From an uncultured Eubacteriales bacterium (GTDB lineage Bacteria > Bacillota > Clostridia > Christensenellales > Aristaeellaceae): DNA of 64,000 nucleotides. Made by a program: the position numbers and the translations under genes. The stretch lies in NCBI GenBank assembly GCA_902765735.1, contig CACXBB010000010.1, forward strand, positions 1 through 64,000. Direction: 5' to 3'. The notes beneath the pieces are model-generated. The model was not told the origin of the DNA, searched no databases, and saw only the letters and a program-made list of their open reading frames with translations. Shown here one piece after another: positions 6,985 through 18,400 of the stretch. Positions within the stretch are counted from its first letter, which is position 1. Each line of letters starts with the position of its first letter.

Positions 6985-9822
6985 ATGAAATCCATTGGAC
7001 TGCGGGCCCGAATCATAATCATTGCGTCGGTGTTTTTGCTCGTTACGAACCTGGCGCTGGGCGCCGCGCTGACGCGGCAGTCGCGCCAGGCCATGAAGAC
7101 GCAGATCGACGAACGCATGCTGGACGTGGTCAACACGGCGTCCGACATGCTGGACGGCGACGTGCTGGAGCGCCTGACGGCCCAGGACAGCGCGACGCCG
7201 GAGTATCATGCGGTCATGGACACGCTCAACTGCTTCAGGGACAACATCGCCCTGTCCTACATCTACTGCATACAGGATCTGGGGGACGGCTCCTTTGCCT
7301 TCACCATCGATTCCGACGCCGACGACCCCGCCGAGTTCGGCGCGCCCATCGCCTATACGGAGGCGCTCCACAGCGCCAGCCTCGGCGTCGCCGCCGTGGA
7401 CGGCGTGCCCTACGAGGACCGGTGGGGGCGCTTTTACAGCGCGTACAGCCCGGTGTTCGATTCGCAGGGGAAGGTGGGCGGCATCGTCGCCGTGGACTTC
7501 GACGCGGGCTGGTACGAGAGCCAGCTCAACAGGAACACCCGCACGATCGTCATCGCCTGCGTGCTCTCGCTGGGCCTCGGCATCGCGCTGGTGCTGATCA
7601 TGTCGCGCCAGTTCGGCCGCCGCGTCGAGCAGATCAACGGCAACCTCACCGACCTTGAAAACGACATGCTGGAGCTGACGGGCAACGCCGCCGCCGCGAC
7701 GGTCGCGGAGGCCGAGCTTCGGGACGACAGCCTGACGAAGATGGATAGGACCATCGCGGGCCTGCGCAACGACCTGCGGCAGCACGTCAGCCACATGAAC
7801 ACCCAGGCCAACAGCATGATCACCGCCATGGCCTCGGACTACCGCTGCGTGTACTACGCCGATCTGGATGCGGACATCTGCATATGCTTCCGCGGCGACC
7901 CCAACGACCCCGACCAGACGTCGGAGGGCATACAGTTTCCCTTCCATGAGCGCCTGAGCTGGTACGCCGACACCGCCGTGACCGAGAGCTACCGCGCCGG
8001 TTTTCTGGATTTCATCGAGCCCGACAACATCCGCGACGCCCTGTCGCGGCAGCCCCTCATCGCCTACCGCTACCTGGCCCGGCGCGAGGGCCGCGAGTAC
8101 TACGAGATGATCCGCATGGCCGGCGTGCGGCGCGTGGAAGACCGGGACGACCACATGGTGCACGCCATCGGCCTGGGGCTTACGGAGATCGACGCCGAGA
8201 TGCGCGAGTCCATGGCGAAGAACGAGGCGCTGGCGGAGGCGCTCTCCATGGCCGAGGAGGCCAACAAGGCCAAGACCACGTTCCTGTCCAACATGAGCCA
8301 CGAGATCCGAACCCCCATGAACGCCATCATCGGCCTGGACACGCTGGCGCTGCGAAAGGCCAACCTGGACGGGGAGACCCGGGAGTACCTGGAGAAGATC
8401 GGCGGCAGCGCACGGCACCTGCTGGGGCTCATCAACGATATCCTCGACATGAGCCGCATCGAGTCCGGACGGCTGGTGCTGCGCCGGGAGGAGTTCTCCT
8501 TCAGCGGGATGCTGGAGCAGATCAATACCATGGTCATGTCCCAGTGCGGCGACAAGGGCCTGACCTATGAGTGCCGGATGCTGAGCCTCGTGGACGACTA
8601 CTACATCGGCGACGACATGAAGCTCAAGGAAGTGCTCATCAACATACTGTCCAACGCCATCAAGTTCACCGACGCGCCGGGCAGCGTCACCCTCACGGTG
8701 GAGCGGACCGCGCAGTACGAGGACCAGTCCACGCTGTGCTTCCGCATCAAGGACACCGGCATCGGCATGGACAAGGAGTTCATCCCGAAGATCTTCGAGG
8801 CCTTCTCCCAGGAGGACGGCAGCCGCAAGACCAAGTACGGCTCCACCGGCCTCGGCATGGCCATCACCAAGAGCATCGTGGAGATGATGAACGGCTCCAT
8901 CGCCGTCGAGTCCGAGAAGGGCGTGGGCACGGAGTTCATCGTCACGGTGACGCTTAGAAACAGCGAGCACAAGGGCCCCGACCGGGAGAACGCCATCGAT
9001 CCCGCCGCCATGCGCGTGCTGGTGGTGGACGACGACATCATCGCCGCCGAGCACGCCCGCATGGTGCTCGACGAGGTGGGCATCCGCGCCGACATCGCCA
9101 ACAACGGCGAGGAGGCGCTGCGCATGATCGAGGTGCAGCACGCCAAGCAGTCCCCCTACAACCTGGTGCTGATGGACTGGAGCATGCCTGATATGAACGG
9201 CATGGAGGCCACCAAGGCCATCCGTGAGCGGCATGACAGCGAGACCACCGTGGTGGTGCTGACCGCCTACAACTGGGACGACATCCAGGAGGAGGCCCAC
9301 ACCGTGGGCGTGGACAGCTTCCTGTCGAAGCCGCTGTTCGCCTCCAATGTGATCGAGGAGTTCGAGCGCGTGGCGCGCCGCAACCGCATGGGCCTGTTCA
9401 AGGAAAAGAAGCGCGCCGAAATGGCCGGCCGGCGCATACTGCTGGCCGAGGACATGGAGATCAACGCCGAGATCATGATGGATCTTCTCTCCATCGAGGA
9501 CGTGGAGGCAGAGCACGCCGAGAACGGCAAAATCGCGGTGGAGATGTTCGAAAACCACGAGCCCGGCTACTACGACGCCGTGCTGATGGATGTGCGCATG
9601 CCCGAGATGGACGGCCTCGAGGCCACCGCCGCCATCCGCGCCCTCGACCGGCCGGACGCCAGGCGCATACCGATCATCGCCCTGACCGCCAACGCCTTCG
9701 ACGAGGACGTGCAGCGCAGCCTGCAGGCGGGCATGAACGCGCACCTGAGCAAGCCCGTGGAGTCCGAGCACCTGATGCAGACGCTGGGCGAACTGATTTA
9801 CGAGGCCGAGGAGCAGGCATAG
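6985..9822 (+). CDS. Hybrid sensor histidine kinase with two receiver domains
   Basis: A 945-residue membrane kinase. A transmembrane helix near 9-30, an extracellular sensor region (about 31-185) and a second helix (about 187-208) are followed by a PAS-like region. The HisKA motif FLSNMSHEIRTP has its phospho-His near 439. The ATPase shows NILSNAIKF (near 553), DTGIGM (near 590) and STGLGMA. Two receivers follow, with acceptor Asp in LMDWSMPDMNG (near 731) and LMDVRMPEMDG (near 869). There is no Hpt domain and no DNA-binding output. The start ATG follows GGAGG; TTG three bases upstream is less likely. The gene stands alone, with a repeat downstream. Confidence 0.93.
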   Translation: MKSIGLRARIIIIASVFLLVTNLALGAALTRQSRQAMKTQIDERMLDVVNTASDMLDGDVLERLTAQDSATPEYHAVMDTLNCFRDNIALSYIYCIQDLGDGSFAFTIDSDADDPAEFGAPIAYTEALHSASLGVAAVDGVPYEDRWGRFYSAYSPVFDSQGKVGGIVAVDFDAGWYESQLNRNTRTIVIACVLSLGLGIALVLIMSRQFGRRVEQINGNLTDLENDMLELTGNAAAATVAEAELRDDSLTKMDRTIAGLRNDLRQHVSHMNTQANSMITAMASDYRCVYYADLDADICICFRGDPNDPDQTSEGIQFPFHERLSWYADTAVTESYRAGFLDFIEPDNIRDALSRQPLIAYRYLARREGREYYEMIRMAGVRRVEDRDDHMVHAIGLGLTEIDAEMRESMAKNEALAEALSMAEEANKAKTTFLSNMSHEIRTPMNAIIGLDTLALRKANLDGETREYLEKIGGSARHLLGLINDILDMSRIESGRLVLRREEFSFSGMLEQINTMVMSQCGDKGLTYECRMLSLVDDYYIGDDMKLKEVLINILSNAIKFTDAPGSVTLTVERTAQYEDQSTLCFRIKDTGIGMDKEFIPKIFEAFSQEDGSRKTKYGSTGLGMAITKSIVEMMNGSIAVESEKGVGTEFIVTVTLRNSEHKGPDRENAIDPAAMRVLVVDDDIIAAEHARMVLDEVGIRADIANNGEEALRMIEVQHAKQSPYNLVLMDWSMPDMNGMEATKAIRERHDSETTVVVLTAYNWDDIQEEAHTVGVDSFLSKPLFASNVIEEFERVARRNRMGLFKEKKRAEMAGRRILLAEDMEINAEIMMDLLSIEDVEAEHAENGKIAVEMFENHEPGYYDAVLMDVRMPEMDGLEATAAIRALDRPDARRIPIIALTANAFDEDVQRSLQAGMNAHLSKPVESEHLMQTLGELIYEAEEQA

Positions 9823-9877
9823 CCCAGGGCAAACGCATGAATGACAATACTGTTTCATTGTTGCAGCAGATGATGCC

Positions 9878-9955
9878 GTAGGGGCGCCCAATGGGCGCCC
9901 GCCAGACAACAAATCGCCAGGTTATACCCGACGGGCGGCGCATCGCCGCCCCTAC
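9878..9955. repeat. Double palindrome, GTAGGGGCGCC family
   Basis: The outer ends GTAGGGGCG and CGCCCCTAC are inverted, and each half is itself a hairpin (GGGCGCCCAATGGGCGCCC and GGGCGGCGCATCGCCGCCC). Confidence 0.75.
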
Positions 9956-10030
9956 AAACGCGGTTTGGCCTGTTGCCGTAATGTTCTTGTAACGCATGCG
10001 TGAGCCCTGAGGCGTAGCCATCGCGCGCTA

Positions 10031-10059
10031 TTGCGTTTGACCGGCAATGATGGTATAAT
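10031..10059 (+). promoter_or_regulatory. Promoter of the iron-type ABC importer
   Basis: TTGCGT (10031-10036) and TATAAT (10054-10059) are 17 bases apart, about 50 bases upstream of the binding-protein start codon. Confidence 0.55.
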
Positions 10060-10111
10060 CCTTACAGATCATTATATGAACCATGGACGACGAATGCGGG
10101 AGGTAATGACG

Positions 10112-11254
10112 ATGAGGAGAATCCTGTCCCTGATGCTGTCGCTGGCGATACTCTTGTGCGCGGTTCCGGCCCTGGCGGACGTGGCCGCCGACGTGGAGGC
10201 GGGTCAGTCCATGACCCACGACGAGCTGGTGGAGAAGGCCCTGGCCGAGACCGGCACCTTCGTGGTGTACGGCAACACCAGCCGCATTGAGACCGCGGCG
10301 GAGGAATTCGGCGCGCTGTACGATATACCCTTCGAGCCCAACAACCTGAAGGATCAGGAGATCTACGAGAAGCTGCGCTACGTGACCGGCGGCGACGCCG
10401 CCGACATGGTGATGATCCAGGACGGCGCCCAGCTCACCGACGCCATCGACGAGGGGCTGGTGCTCAACTTCGTGCCCGGCTCCGTGGCGGACGCGCTGGA
10501 CGAGTCGGACCAGCAGCCCGCGCTGGTGCATCAGTACATCAACAAGCTGTTCATCTACAACAATCTGGGGGACAACGTGCCCGCCATACGCAACGTGTGG
10601 GAGTTGACCGCCCCGGAGATGAAGGGCAGGGTGATCTTCAAGAACCCCGAGAACGAGAAGGTCAACATGAACTTCCTGGTGATGTGCACCAAGGACGAGT
10701 GGGCCGACAGGCTCGCCGAGGCGTATAAGGAATGGAAGGGCGAGGAGATCGACCTGGGCAGCTATCAGAACGCCGGCTACAAGTGGGTGGCCGAGTTCCT
10801 GGACAACGTGACCTTCGGCAAGTCCGACACCTCCATCGCGGAGGAGGTCAGCCAGGAGACCGCCGCGGGCACCATCGGCCTGTTCGTGCTGAGCAAGCTG
10901 CGCTCCTCCTCCGTGCTGACCGACAACCTGACCGTGGCCGCGTATGACGCCGCCGCCAACGGGTACGCCGTGGAGCCCTTCGCCGGGTTCATGTACCCGA
11001 TGTACACCATGGTCAACACCAACGCCACCCGCCCCTACACCGCCATGCTGTTCATCGAGTACCTGATGACCGAGGAGGGCTTTAAGCCCTGGGGCAAGAA
11101 CATCGGCGCGTACTCCCCGAACCCCGCCTTCACCGTCAACGACGGCGATCTGACCATCGACGTCTGGAAGGACGCCCTGGTGGTGGAGGACGCGGATTAC
11201 ATCCTCGAGAGCTTCGATGTGGAGGACTTCGTGCTGCAGCACTGTCAGAACTGA
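10112..11254 (+). CDS. ABC importer substrate-binding protein, iron-type
   Basis: A 380-residue secreted binding protein. The signal peptide RRILSLMLSLAILLCAVPALA ends near residue 22. The body resembles the ferric-iron/polyamine group of extracellular binding proteins (TFVVYGNTSRIETAAEEF near the start, MYTMVNTNATRPYTAMLFIEYLM near the end). The start at 10112 has GGAGG at good spacing; an ATG six bases upstream would be too close. It is followed, after a repeat-filled gap with a terminator, by a fused permease and an ATPase, so the three make one importer. The substrate is not proven; ferric iron is the best guess from the gene architecture. Confidence 0.82.
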   Translation: MRRILSLMLSLAILLCAVPALADVAADVEAGQSMTHDELVEKALAETGTFVVYGNTSRIETAAEEFGALYDIPFEPNNLKDQEIYEKLRYVTGGDAADMVMIQDGAQLTDAIDEGLVLNFVPGSVADALDESDQQPALVHQYINKLFIYNNLGDNVPAIRNVWELTAPEMKGRVIFKNPENEKVNMNFLVMCTKDEWADRLAEAYKEWKGEEIDLGSYQNAGYKWVAEFLDNVTFGKSDTSIAEEVSQETAAGTIGLFVLSKLRSSSVLTDNLTVAAYDAAANGYAVEPFAGFMYPMYTMVNTNATRPYTAMLFIEYLMTEEGFKPWGKNIGAYSPNPAFTVNDGDLTIDVWKDALVVEDADYILESFDVEDFVLQHCQN

Positions 11255-11264
11255 GGGGTTATTT

Positions 11265-11572
11265 GAGAGTGCAGAGTACAGAGTGCAGAGTGCAGTTTTG
11301 GAGGGAATCCTTCGGATTCCTTTGATATAGGGTTACGGAGGATACAAGGCTCACCGTAGGGGCGCCGATGCGGCGCCCGCCCTCGCGATATCGTTTCGTT
11401 TCAACCCGGCGGGCGGCGCATCGCCGCCCCTACATGTGGGATAATGCGGACGCCATGAATGGCGTCCCTACGGTGTGACGGTCGGCGCGGACGCCAATTA
11501 TGGCGTCCCTACGATGGTTTTCGCACCGACACAACCCCTACTCCCTCCGGACGCCATGAATGGCGTCCCTAC
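11265..11572. repeat. Cluster of interspersed repeats in the ABC importer gap
   Basis: In order: a purine-rich GAGTGCAGAGTACA block (11265-11299), a small GGAATCC/GGATTCC hairpin (11304-11320), a double GTAGGGGCGCC palindrome (11356-11433), and three single GCGGACGCC...GGCGTCCCTAC palindromes (11446-11471, 11487-11512, 11548-11572). No gene is evident here; an open frame running in from 11475 is made of repeat sequence. Confidence 0.75.
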
Positions 11573-11608
11573 TGCCTACTCCCTACACGCTGAACCCCGG
11601 ACCCACCC

Positions 11609-11633
11609 GGCGGGGGCCGCCCCGCCGTTTTTT
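11609..11633 (+). terminator. Intrinsic terminator ahead of the permease gene
   Basis: GGCGGGG and CCCCGCC pair around GCCG and are followed by GTTTTTT. No promoter is visible between it and the permease start, so permease and ATPase expression would depend on read-through. Confidence 0.7.
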
Positions 11634-11660
11634 CTATTCTTTCCCATAGGGGGGAACCCG

Positions 11661-13487
11661 ATGGACGAGGTTAAAGCTCACAACGTCGCCCTGAACCGGC
11701 TGAAGGGCCGCACGCTGGCATGGTTTTCCAAGCCGGCCAACATCATACTGCTGGTTTTCCTGATCGCGCTGGTCGTACTGACGCTGTACCCGCTCGTGTC
11801 GCTTCTGACGGAGACCTTCACGGTCCACGCGGGCCGCGAGGCGCGGGCGGCAGGCCGGTCGGCGGGGGAGTACACCGCCTATCACTTTGAGCGGCTGTTC
11901 GCCACGCGGGAAAACGATTACAGCAGCATACAGTTTTACGAGCCCTTCCTGAACACGCTGCTGGTCTCACTGGCGGCCTCCCTGATCGCCATCGTGTTCG
12001 GCGGCACGGTCGCCTTCCTGGTGACGCGCACGAACCTGAGATACATCAAATTCGTGTCCGCCGTGTTCACCTTTCCCTACATCATGCCCTCCTGGACGCT
12101 GGCGCTGTTCTGGGAGACCTTCTTTAAAAACGTCAACATCGGCTTAAAGACCTCCAACGGCATCATGGCCGCGGTGTTCGGCGTGTACATGCCGGAGTGG
12201 TTCGTGTACGGGGCGTTTCCCATCGCGCTGGTGCTGGGGCTTCACTACGCGCCGTATGCCTTCATACTCATCGGCACCATGCTCCGCAACATGGACGCCA
12301 GCCTCGAGGAGGCGGCCACGATCCTGCGCACCGGCCGCTTCCGCATCATCCGCCGCATCACGCTGCCGGTGGTGCGGCCCGCCATCATGTCCACGTTCCT
12401 CTTGGTGTTCGCAAGCTCCATGAGCGCCTATTCGGTGCCCGTGTTTTTAGGTTCGCCGGTCAGGTACTACATGCTGTCCACCAAGATGAAATCCCTGATC
12501 GACAGCTACCCCGGCCAGGCCTACATCATCGCGGCGGTCATGATCCTGATGGGCATGGTCATACTGCTTTTGAACCAGCGGGTGACCGGCAGCCGCAGGC
12601 AGTACACCACCGTATCGGGCAAGAGCCATCAGATCAAGCGGATCGACCTGGGCCGCGCCAGAATGCCGCTGACGATACTGCTGGTGATCGTGCTTCTGCT
12701 GGTGGCGGTGGTGCCGCTGCTGACCTTCGCCATGGAGTCGGTCATCGTCAAGGCGGGGGACTACTCCCTGTCGAACATGACGCTGGACTTCTGGATCGGC
12801 ACCGACCTCACGAAGCGGCTGGACCAGGGCGATTCCACCGGCATACTGCTGAATCCCAAGGTGTGGAACGCGCTGGGCTACAGCCTGGGACTGGCGCTTT
12901 TGTCCGCTTTCATCGCGGGCACCTGCGGCATACTGGTGGGCTACGGCGTGGCGAAGCGCCGGGGCAGCCGTCTGGCCAACGCGGTCAACGCGATGTCCTT
13001 CTTCCCGTACCTGATGCCCTCGCTGGCCTTCGGCGCGATCTACCTGGCCATGAGCTCAAGGGTGCCGTGGCTGAGGGGGTTCCCGCTGCTGGTGCTGGTG
13101 GGGTCCGTGAAGTACCTGCCTTTTGCCTCCCGGTCCGGACTGAACGCCATGCTGCAATTGTCCGGCGAGATCGAGGAGGCCGCCGTCATCACCGGCGTGC
13201 CCTGGTGGAAGCGCATGCTGAAGGTGATCTTCCCCATCCAAAAGGCCGGCTTCCTGTCGGGATATCTGGTGCCCATGGTGTCCTGCATGCGGGAGCTGTC
13301 GCTGTTCGTGCTGCTGGTGCCCACCAGCAACGCCATACTCACCACCATGCTGATGCAGTATTCCGAAAAGGGCTGGGCGCAGTTCGGCAACGCCATCAAC
13401 CTGCTGATCATCATCGTGGTGCTGCTGGTGAACTTCATCGTCAACAGGCTGACGGGCGCCTCAATCGATAAGGGAGTGGGTGGCTGA
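11661..13487 (+). CDS. Iron-type ABC importer, fused double permease
   Basis: A 608-residue inner-membrane protein made of two permease halves, about twelve membrane helices in all. Each half carries the EAA loop that contacts the ATPase: EEAATILRTGRFRIIRRITLP in the first and EEAAVITGVPWWKRMLKVIFP in the second. Such fused permeases are typical of FbpB/AfuB-type ferric importers. The start ATG follows AGGGGGG; frames extending upstream run into repeats. The stop overlaps or abuts the start of the ATPase gene. Confidence 0.9.
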   Translation: MDEVKAHNVALNRLKGRTLAWFSKPANIILLVFLIALVVLTLYPLVSLLTETFTVHAGREARAAGRSAGEYTAYHFERLFATRENDYSSIQFYEPFLNTLLVSLAASLIAIVFGGTVAFLVTRTNLRYIKFVSAVFTFPYIMPSWTLALFWETFFKNVNIGLKTSNGIMAAVFGVYMPEWFVYGAFPIALVLGLHYAPYAFILIGTMLRNMDASLEEAATILRTGRFRIIRRITLPVVRPAIMSTFLLVFASSMSAYSVPVFLGSPVRYYMLSTKMKSLIDSYPGQAYIIAAVMILMGMVILLLNQRVTGSRRQYTTVSGKSHQIKRIDLGRARMPLTILLVIVLLLVAVVPLLTFAMESVIVKAGDYSLSNMTLDFWIGTDLTKRLDQGDSTGILLNPKVWNALGYSLGLALLSAFIAGTCGILVGYGVAKRRGSRLANAVNAMSFFPYLMPSLAFGAIYLAMSSRVPWLRGFPLLVLVGSVKYLPFASRSGLNAMLQLSGEIEEAAVITGVPWWKRMLKVIFPIQKAGFLSGYLVPMVSCMRELSLFVLLVPTSNAILTTMLMQYSEKGWAQFGNAINLLIIIVVLLVNFIVNRLTGASIDKGVGG

Positions 13488-13488
13488 T

Positions 13489-14589
<1,101 letters not shown>

Positions 14590-14623
14590 CCGCGAATACT
14601 GCCAATGAAACGGAGACGAGCCC

Positions 14624-15391
14624 ATGCGACCGATCGACACGGTTTTGACCACCGTTGTACTGCTGATACTGCTCACGATTGCCAGCGCCGCGCTGCGCAG
14701 GAAGAGAGAACGGACCCGGCGGCAGGTGCTCATCATCGCGAGCGTCGCAACGATCGCGGTGTTCATAGTGTACAAGGTGGTGCTCTTCAACGACGGGGAG
14801 TACGACAGGATCACGGCGTCCATGGGCGGCTTCAACTGGTGGGGGGAGCTGCCGCTGCATCTCTGCAATATCAACATGGTGCTGATGCCGTTTGCCGTAC
14901 ACTATGACAGCCGCCCGCTCAAGAGCTTCTGCTTCTTCGTGGGCCCGCTGGGGGCGATGATGGCGCTGTTCATGCCGGGGCTGGGCTTCAACGGCTATCC
15001 CATATGGCTGCCGCGGATGCTGTGCTACTACGGCACCCACTTCGCCATCATGCTCGAGGGGCTGGCGCTGGCGACCCTGGGGCTCTACAGGCCCAGGTTC
15101 CGGGACGTGCCCGTGACCGTTATAACGCTTCTGCTGATCACGCTGGCCGCCTTCTGTATCAACCTGATCCTGCGGACCACGGGGCTTCATCCGAAGGCCA
15201 ACTACTTCTTCTCCGTGGAGACGGAGGGGAACGCGATACCGGATATGTTCTACCGATGGATTTCCGTGCCGTACCTGTACCTCTATCCGGGAATCGTGAT
15301 ACTCGTGGCGTATATGGCGGCCGTGATGGCCGTTGTGACGGGGGTCGAGCGTCTCTGCCGGCGCATTCCTCCGGACCCGAAGCGGCGGTGA
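14624..15391 (+). CDS. YwaF/TIGR02206-like integral membrane protein
   Basis: A 255-residue protein with about six or seven membrane helices. It shows the family hallmark WWGELPLHLCNINM in an early helix and a later pair of aromatic-rich helices around FYRWISVPYLYLYPG. The function of the family is unknown. The start follows CGGAG. It lies 34 bases after the ABC ATPase and 49 bases before the GGDEF/EAL gene on the same strand, so co-transcription is possible but a shared role is not indicated. Confidence 0.75.
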   Translation: MRPIDTVLTTVVLLILLTIASAALRRKRERTRRQVLIIASVATIAVFIVYKVVLFNDGEYDRITASMGGFNWWGELPLHLCNINMVLMPFAVHYDSRPLKSFCFFVGPLGAMMALFMPGLGFNGYPIWLPRMLCYYGTHFAIMLEGLALATLGLYRPRFRDVPVTVITLLLITLAAFCINLILRTTGLHPKANYFFSVETEGNAIPDMFYRWISVPYLYLYPGIVILVAYMAAVMAVVTGVERLCRRIPPDPKRR

Positions 15392-15440
15392 GCGTCAGGA
15401 ACAGTCGTTGAACACAGGGGATTAGAGCGGAGACAAGAGT

Positions 15441-18400
15441 ATGCTTTATTCCAGCGCGGGGCTTCTGGCCCTGATCTTACATCTGATCATCAATCAGGAT
15501 ATGCTGACCAACGCCCGGGGGACGGAAGCCATTCCCGCCCGGCGGTCCTACCGCGCGTTTCTGATCGCGGTGACCGTCTACTACGGTACGGACATCCTCT
15601 GGGGCCTCTTCTACGGGCAGCATCTGGTCGCGCTGACCTTCGCCGACACGGCGCTCTACTTCATCGCCATGGCGTTCTCCGTGATCCTGTGGACCCGCTA
15701 TGTGATCAAGTACCTGAAAAAGGACAGCCTGTTCGGCAGGATACTGACATGGACGGGCAGGATCATATTCGCCTTTCAGGTGCTCATGGTCTGCGTGAAC
15801 TTCTTTGCGCCGGTGCTGTACGCCTTCGACGCGGACGGCGTGTACCACGCGGGAAAGGCGCGCTACGTCACGCTGGTCATGCAGATCGCCATGTACCTGA
15901 TGACCGCCGTGCACGCGCTGTCCTTCGCCGGGGACGGCCGGGGCACCATGAAGCTCAGGCACCGCACCGTCGGGCTGTTCAGCGCGGCGATGGCGGGGTT
16001 TGTCACCGCCCAGGCGCTGTTTCCGCTGTTTCCGCTGTACGCCATAGGGTGTCTGTTGGGCAGCTGCCTGCTGCACAGCTTCGTCATGGAGAACGAGAAG
16101 GAGGAATACCGGGACGACCTGGAGGAGCGCCTGAAGGAAAACCTCAGGAAGGGCAACTACTACGACCTGCTGACGGGGCTTCCCAGCATGACCTATTTCT
16201 TCGAGCTGGCCGACGCCGGGAAGGCGGAGATACTCAGGCGGGGCGGCCGCCCCGTGCTGATGTACATGGACTTCAGCGGCATGAAGTTCTACAACACCCG
16301 CTACGGCTTCGCCGAGGGCGACAAGCTGCTGCAATCCTTCGCCATGGTGCTCAGCCAGGCCTTCGGCAGCGAGCATTGCTGCCGCATCGGCGGGGACCAC
16401 TTCGCCGTGCGCACGGAGGAGGAGGGGCTGGACGAAAAGCTGAAGCAGGTGTTCGACGACTTCCAGCAGACCGACAACGGGAAGCGGATCCCCGTTCACG
16501 TGGGCGTCTACCGCAGCCAGGAGGAGAACATCCACATCAGCATCGCCCTGGACCGGGCCAAGATCGCCTGCGACGCGCTCAAGGGCAGGTACGGCACGGC
16601 GGTGAATTATTACAGTCAGGATCTCAACGACAATGCCGAGAAGCGGCAGTATATCATCGAAAACATCGACCGGGCGGTCCGGGAGAAGTGGATACAGGTG
16701 TACTACCAGCCCATCATACGGGCCGTGACCGAGAAGGTGTGCGACGAGGAGGCCCTGGCGCGGTGGATCGACCCCGCCGAGGGCATGCTGTCCCCCGCGG
16801 ATTTCATCCCCACGCTGGAGGAGGCCGGGCTCATCTACAAGCTGGATCTGTACGTGCTGGAGCAGGTGCTTCAAAAGATCAGGGACTTTAAGAAGGAGGG
16901 GCTCTACATTGTCCCGCACTCCGTCAACCTGTCCCGGTCCGATTTCGACGCCTGCGACATCGTGGAGGAGATTCGCCGCCGGGTGGACGATGCGGGCGTC
17001 CGGCGCGACCGGATCACCATCGAGATCACGGAGAGCATCGTGGGCGGCGACTTCGAGTTCATGAAGGCCCAGGTGGAGCGCTTCCAGAGCCTGGGCTTCC
17101 CGGTGTGGATGGACGACTTCGGCAGCGGCTACTCGTCGCTGGACGTGCTGCAGAGCATACGGTTCGACCTGATCAAGTTTGACATGAGCTTCATGCGCAA
17201 GCTGGACGCGGGCGAAAGCGGCAAGATCATACTGACCGAGCTCATGAAGATGTGCAACTCCCTGGGCGTGGACACGGTGTGCGAGGGCGTGGAGACGGAG
17301 GCGCAGGTGCGCTTCCTGCAGGAGATCGGCTGCTCCAAGCTGCAGGGCTTTTACTTCGACAGGCCCAGGCCGCTGTCCCACGTGCTCGAGTGGCACCGGA
17401 ACCACCGGGAAGACGGCTATGAGAACCCGAAGGAGTCGGTCTACTACGAGGCCATCGGCTGCGTGAACCTCTACGACCTGGCGGTGCTGGCCAATGTGGA
17501 CGAGAGCGCCTTCCAGAACACTTTCAACACCCTGCCGATGAGCATCATAGAGGTCCGGGGCGACCAGGCCCGCTTCGTGCGCAGCAACCTTTCCTACCGC
17601 GACTTTATCAACCGCTTCTTCAGCTTCGACCAGTCGTTCCAGACCGGCGCCTTCGGCAGGTACGGCGACGTGTTCATGCACAACGTGGTGAAGGTCTGCT
17701 GTGAGCAGGGCGCCCGGTCCTTCTTCGAGGAGAAGATGCCGGACGGCTCGGTGGTCCACTCCTTTGCCCGGCGCATCGCCGTCAACCCGGTCAACGGCGA
17801 CATGGCCGTGGCTGTGGCGGTGCTGTCCGTCAGCGAGCCGGATGAGGGGGCGTCCTACGCCGAGATCGCCCGGGCGCTGGCGGCGGACTACTACAACATC
17901 TACATCGTGGACCTCGATACGGACCGCTACATCGAATACTCCTCCCGCGTGGGCGAGGAGGAGCTGGCCATGGAGCGGCACGGCGAGGACTTCTTCGTGT
18001 CCAGCAGGCGGGACGCCCACCGCATCTACGCCGAGGACCGGGAGACTTTCTACGCGGCCTTCTCAAAGGAGAAGGTCGTCAGCGCCCTCGACCGGCAGGG
18101 GGTCTTTACGACGACCTACCGGCTGGTGGATACCGGCGTGCCCGTGTACGTCAACATGAAGGTCACCCGGATGCAGACGGATCGCAACCGCATCATCATC
18201 GGCATCAGCATCATCGACGCCCAAATGAAGCAGGAGGAGGCGCAGAACCGCATCCAGCGGGAGCGGGACGCCCTGGCCAGGGTCATGGCGCTGTCCGAGG
18301 GCTATCTGAGCCTGTATTCGGTGGACCCGGACACCGGCCGCTACATCGAGTACAGCGCGTCGGATGAGTATGAGACCCTGGGCTTCGCCAAGGAGGGCGG

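Noticed and set aside
6925-9912. A 995-codon open frame on the minus strand
   Set aside because: It lies exactly opposite the histidine kinase, whose domains and catalytic motifs are intact. Its His/Gly/Val-rich translation is what a GC-rich gene gives when read backwards.
11475-11660. N-terminal extension of the ABC permease
   Set aside because: It would be translated from palindromic repeats and a terminator. The ATG at 11661 has a good ribosome site and the expected N-terminus.
15477-18020. An 847-codon open frame on the minus strand
   Set aside because: Antisense of the GGDEF/EAL gene; low-complexity translation, no domain and no ribosome site.
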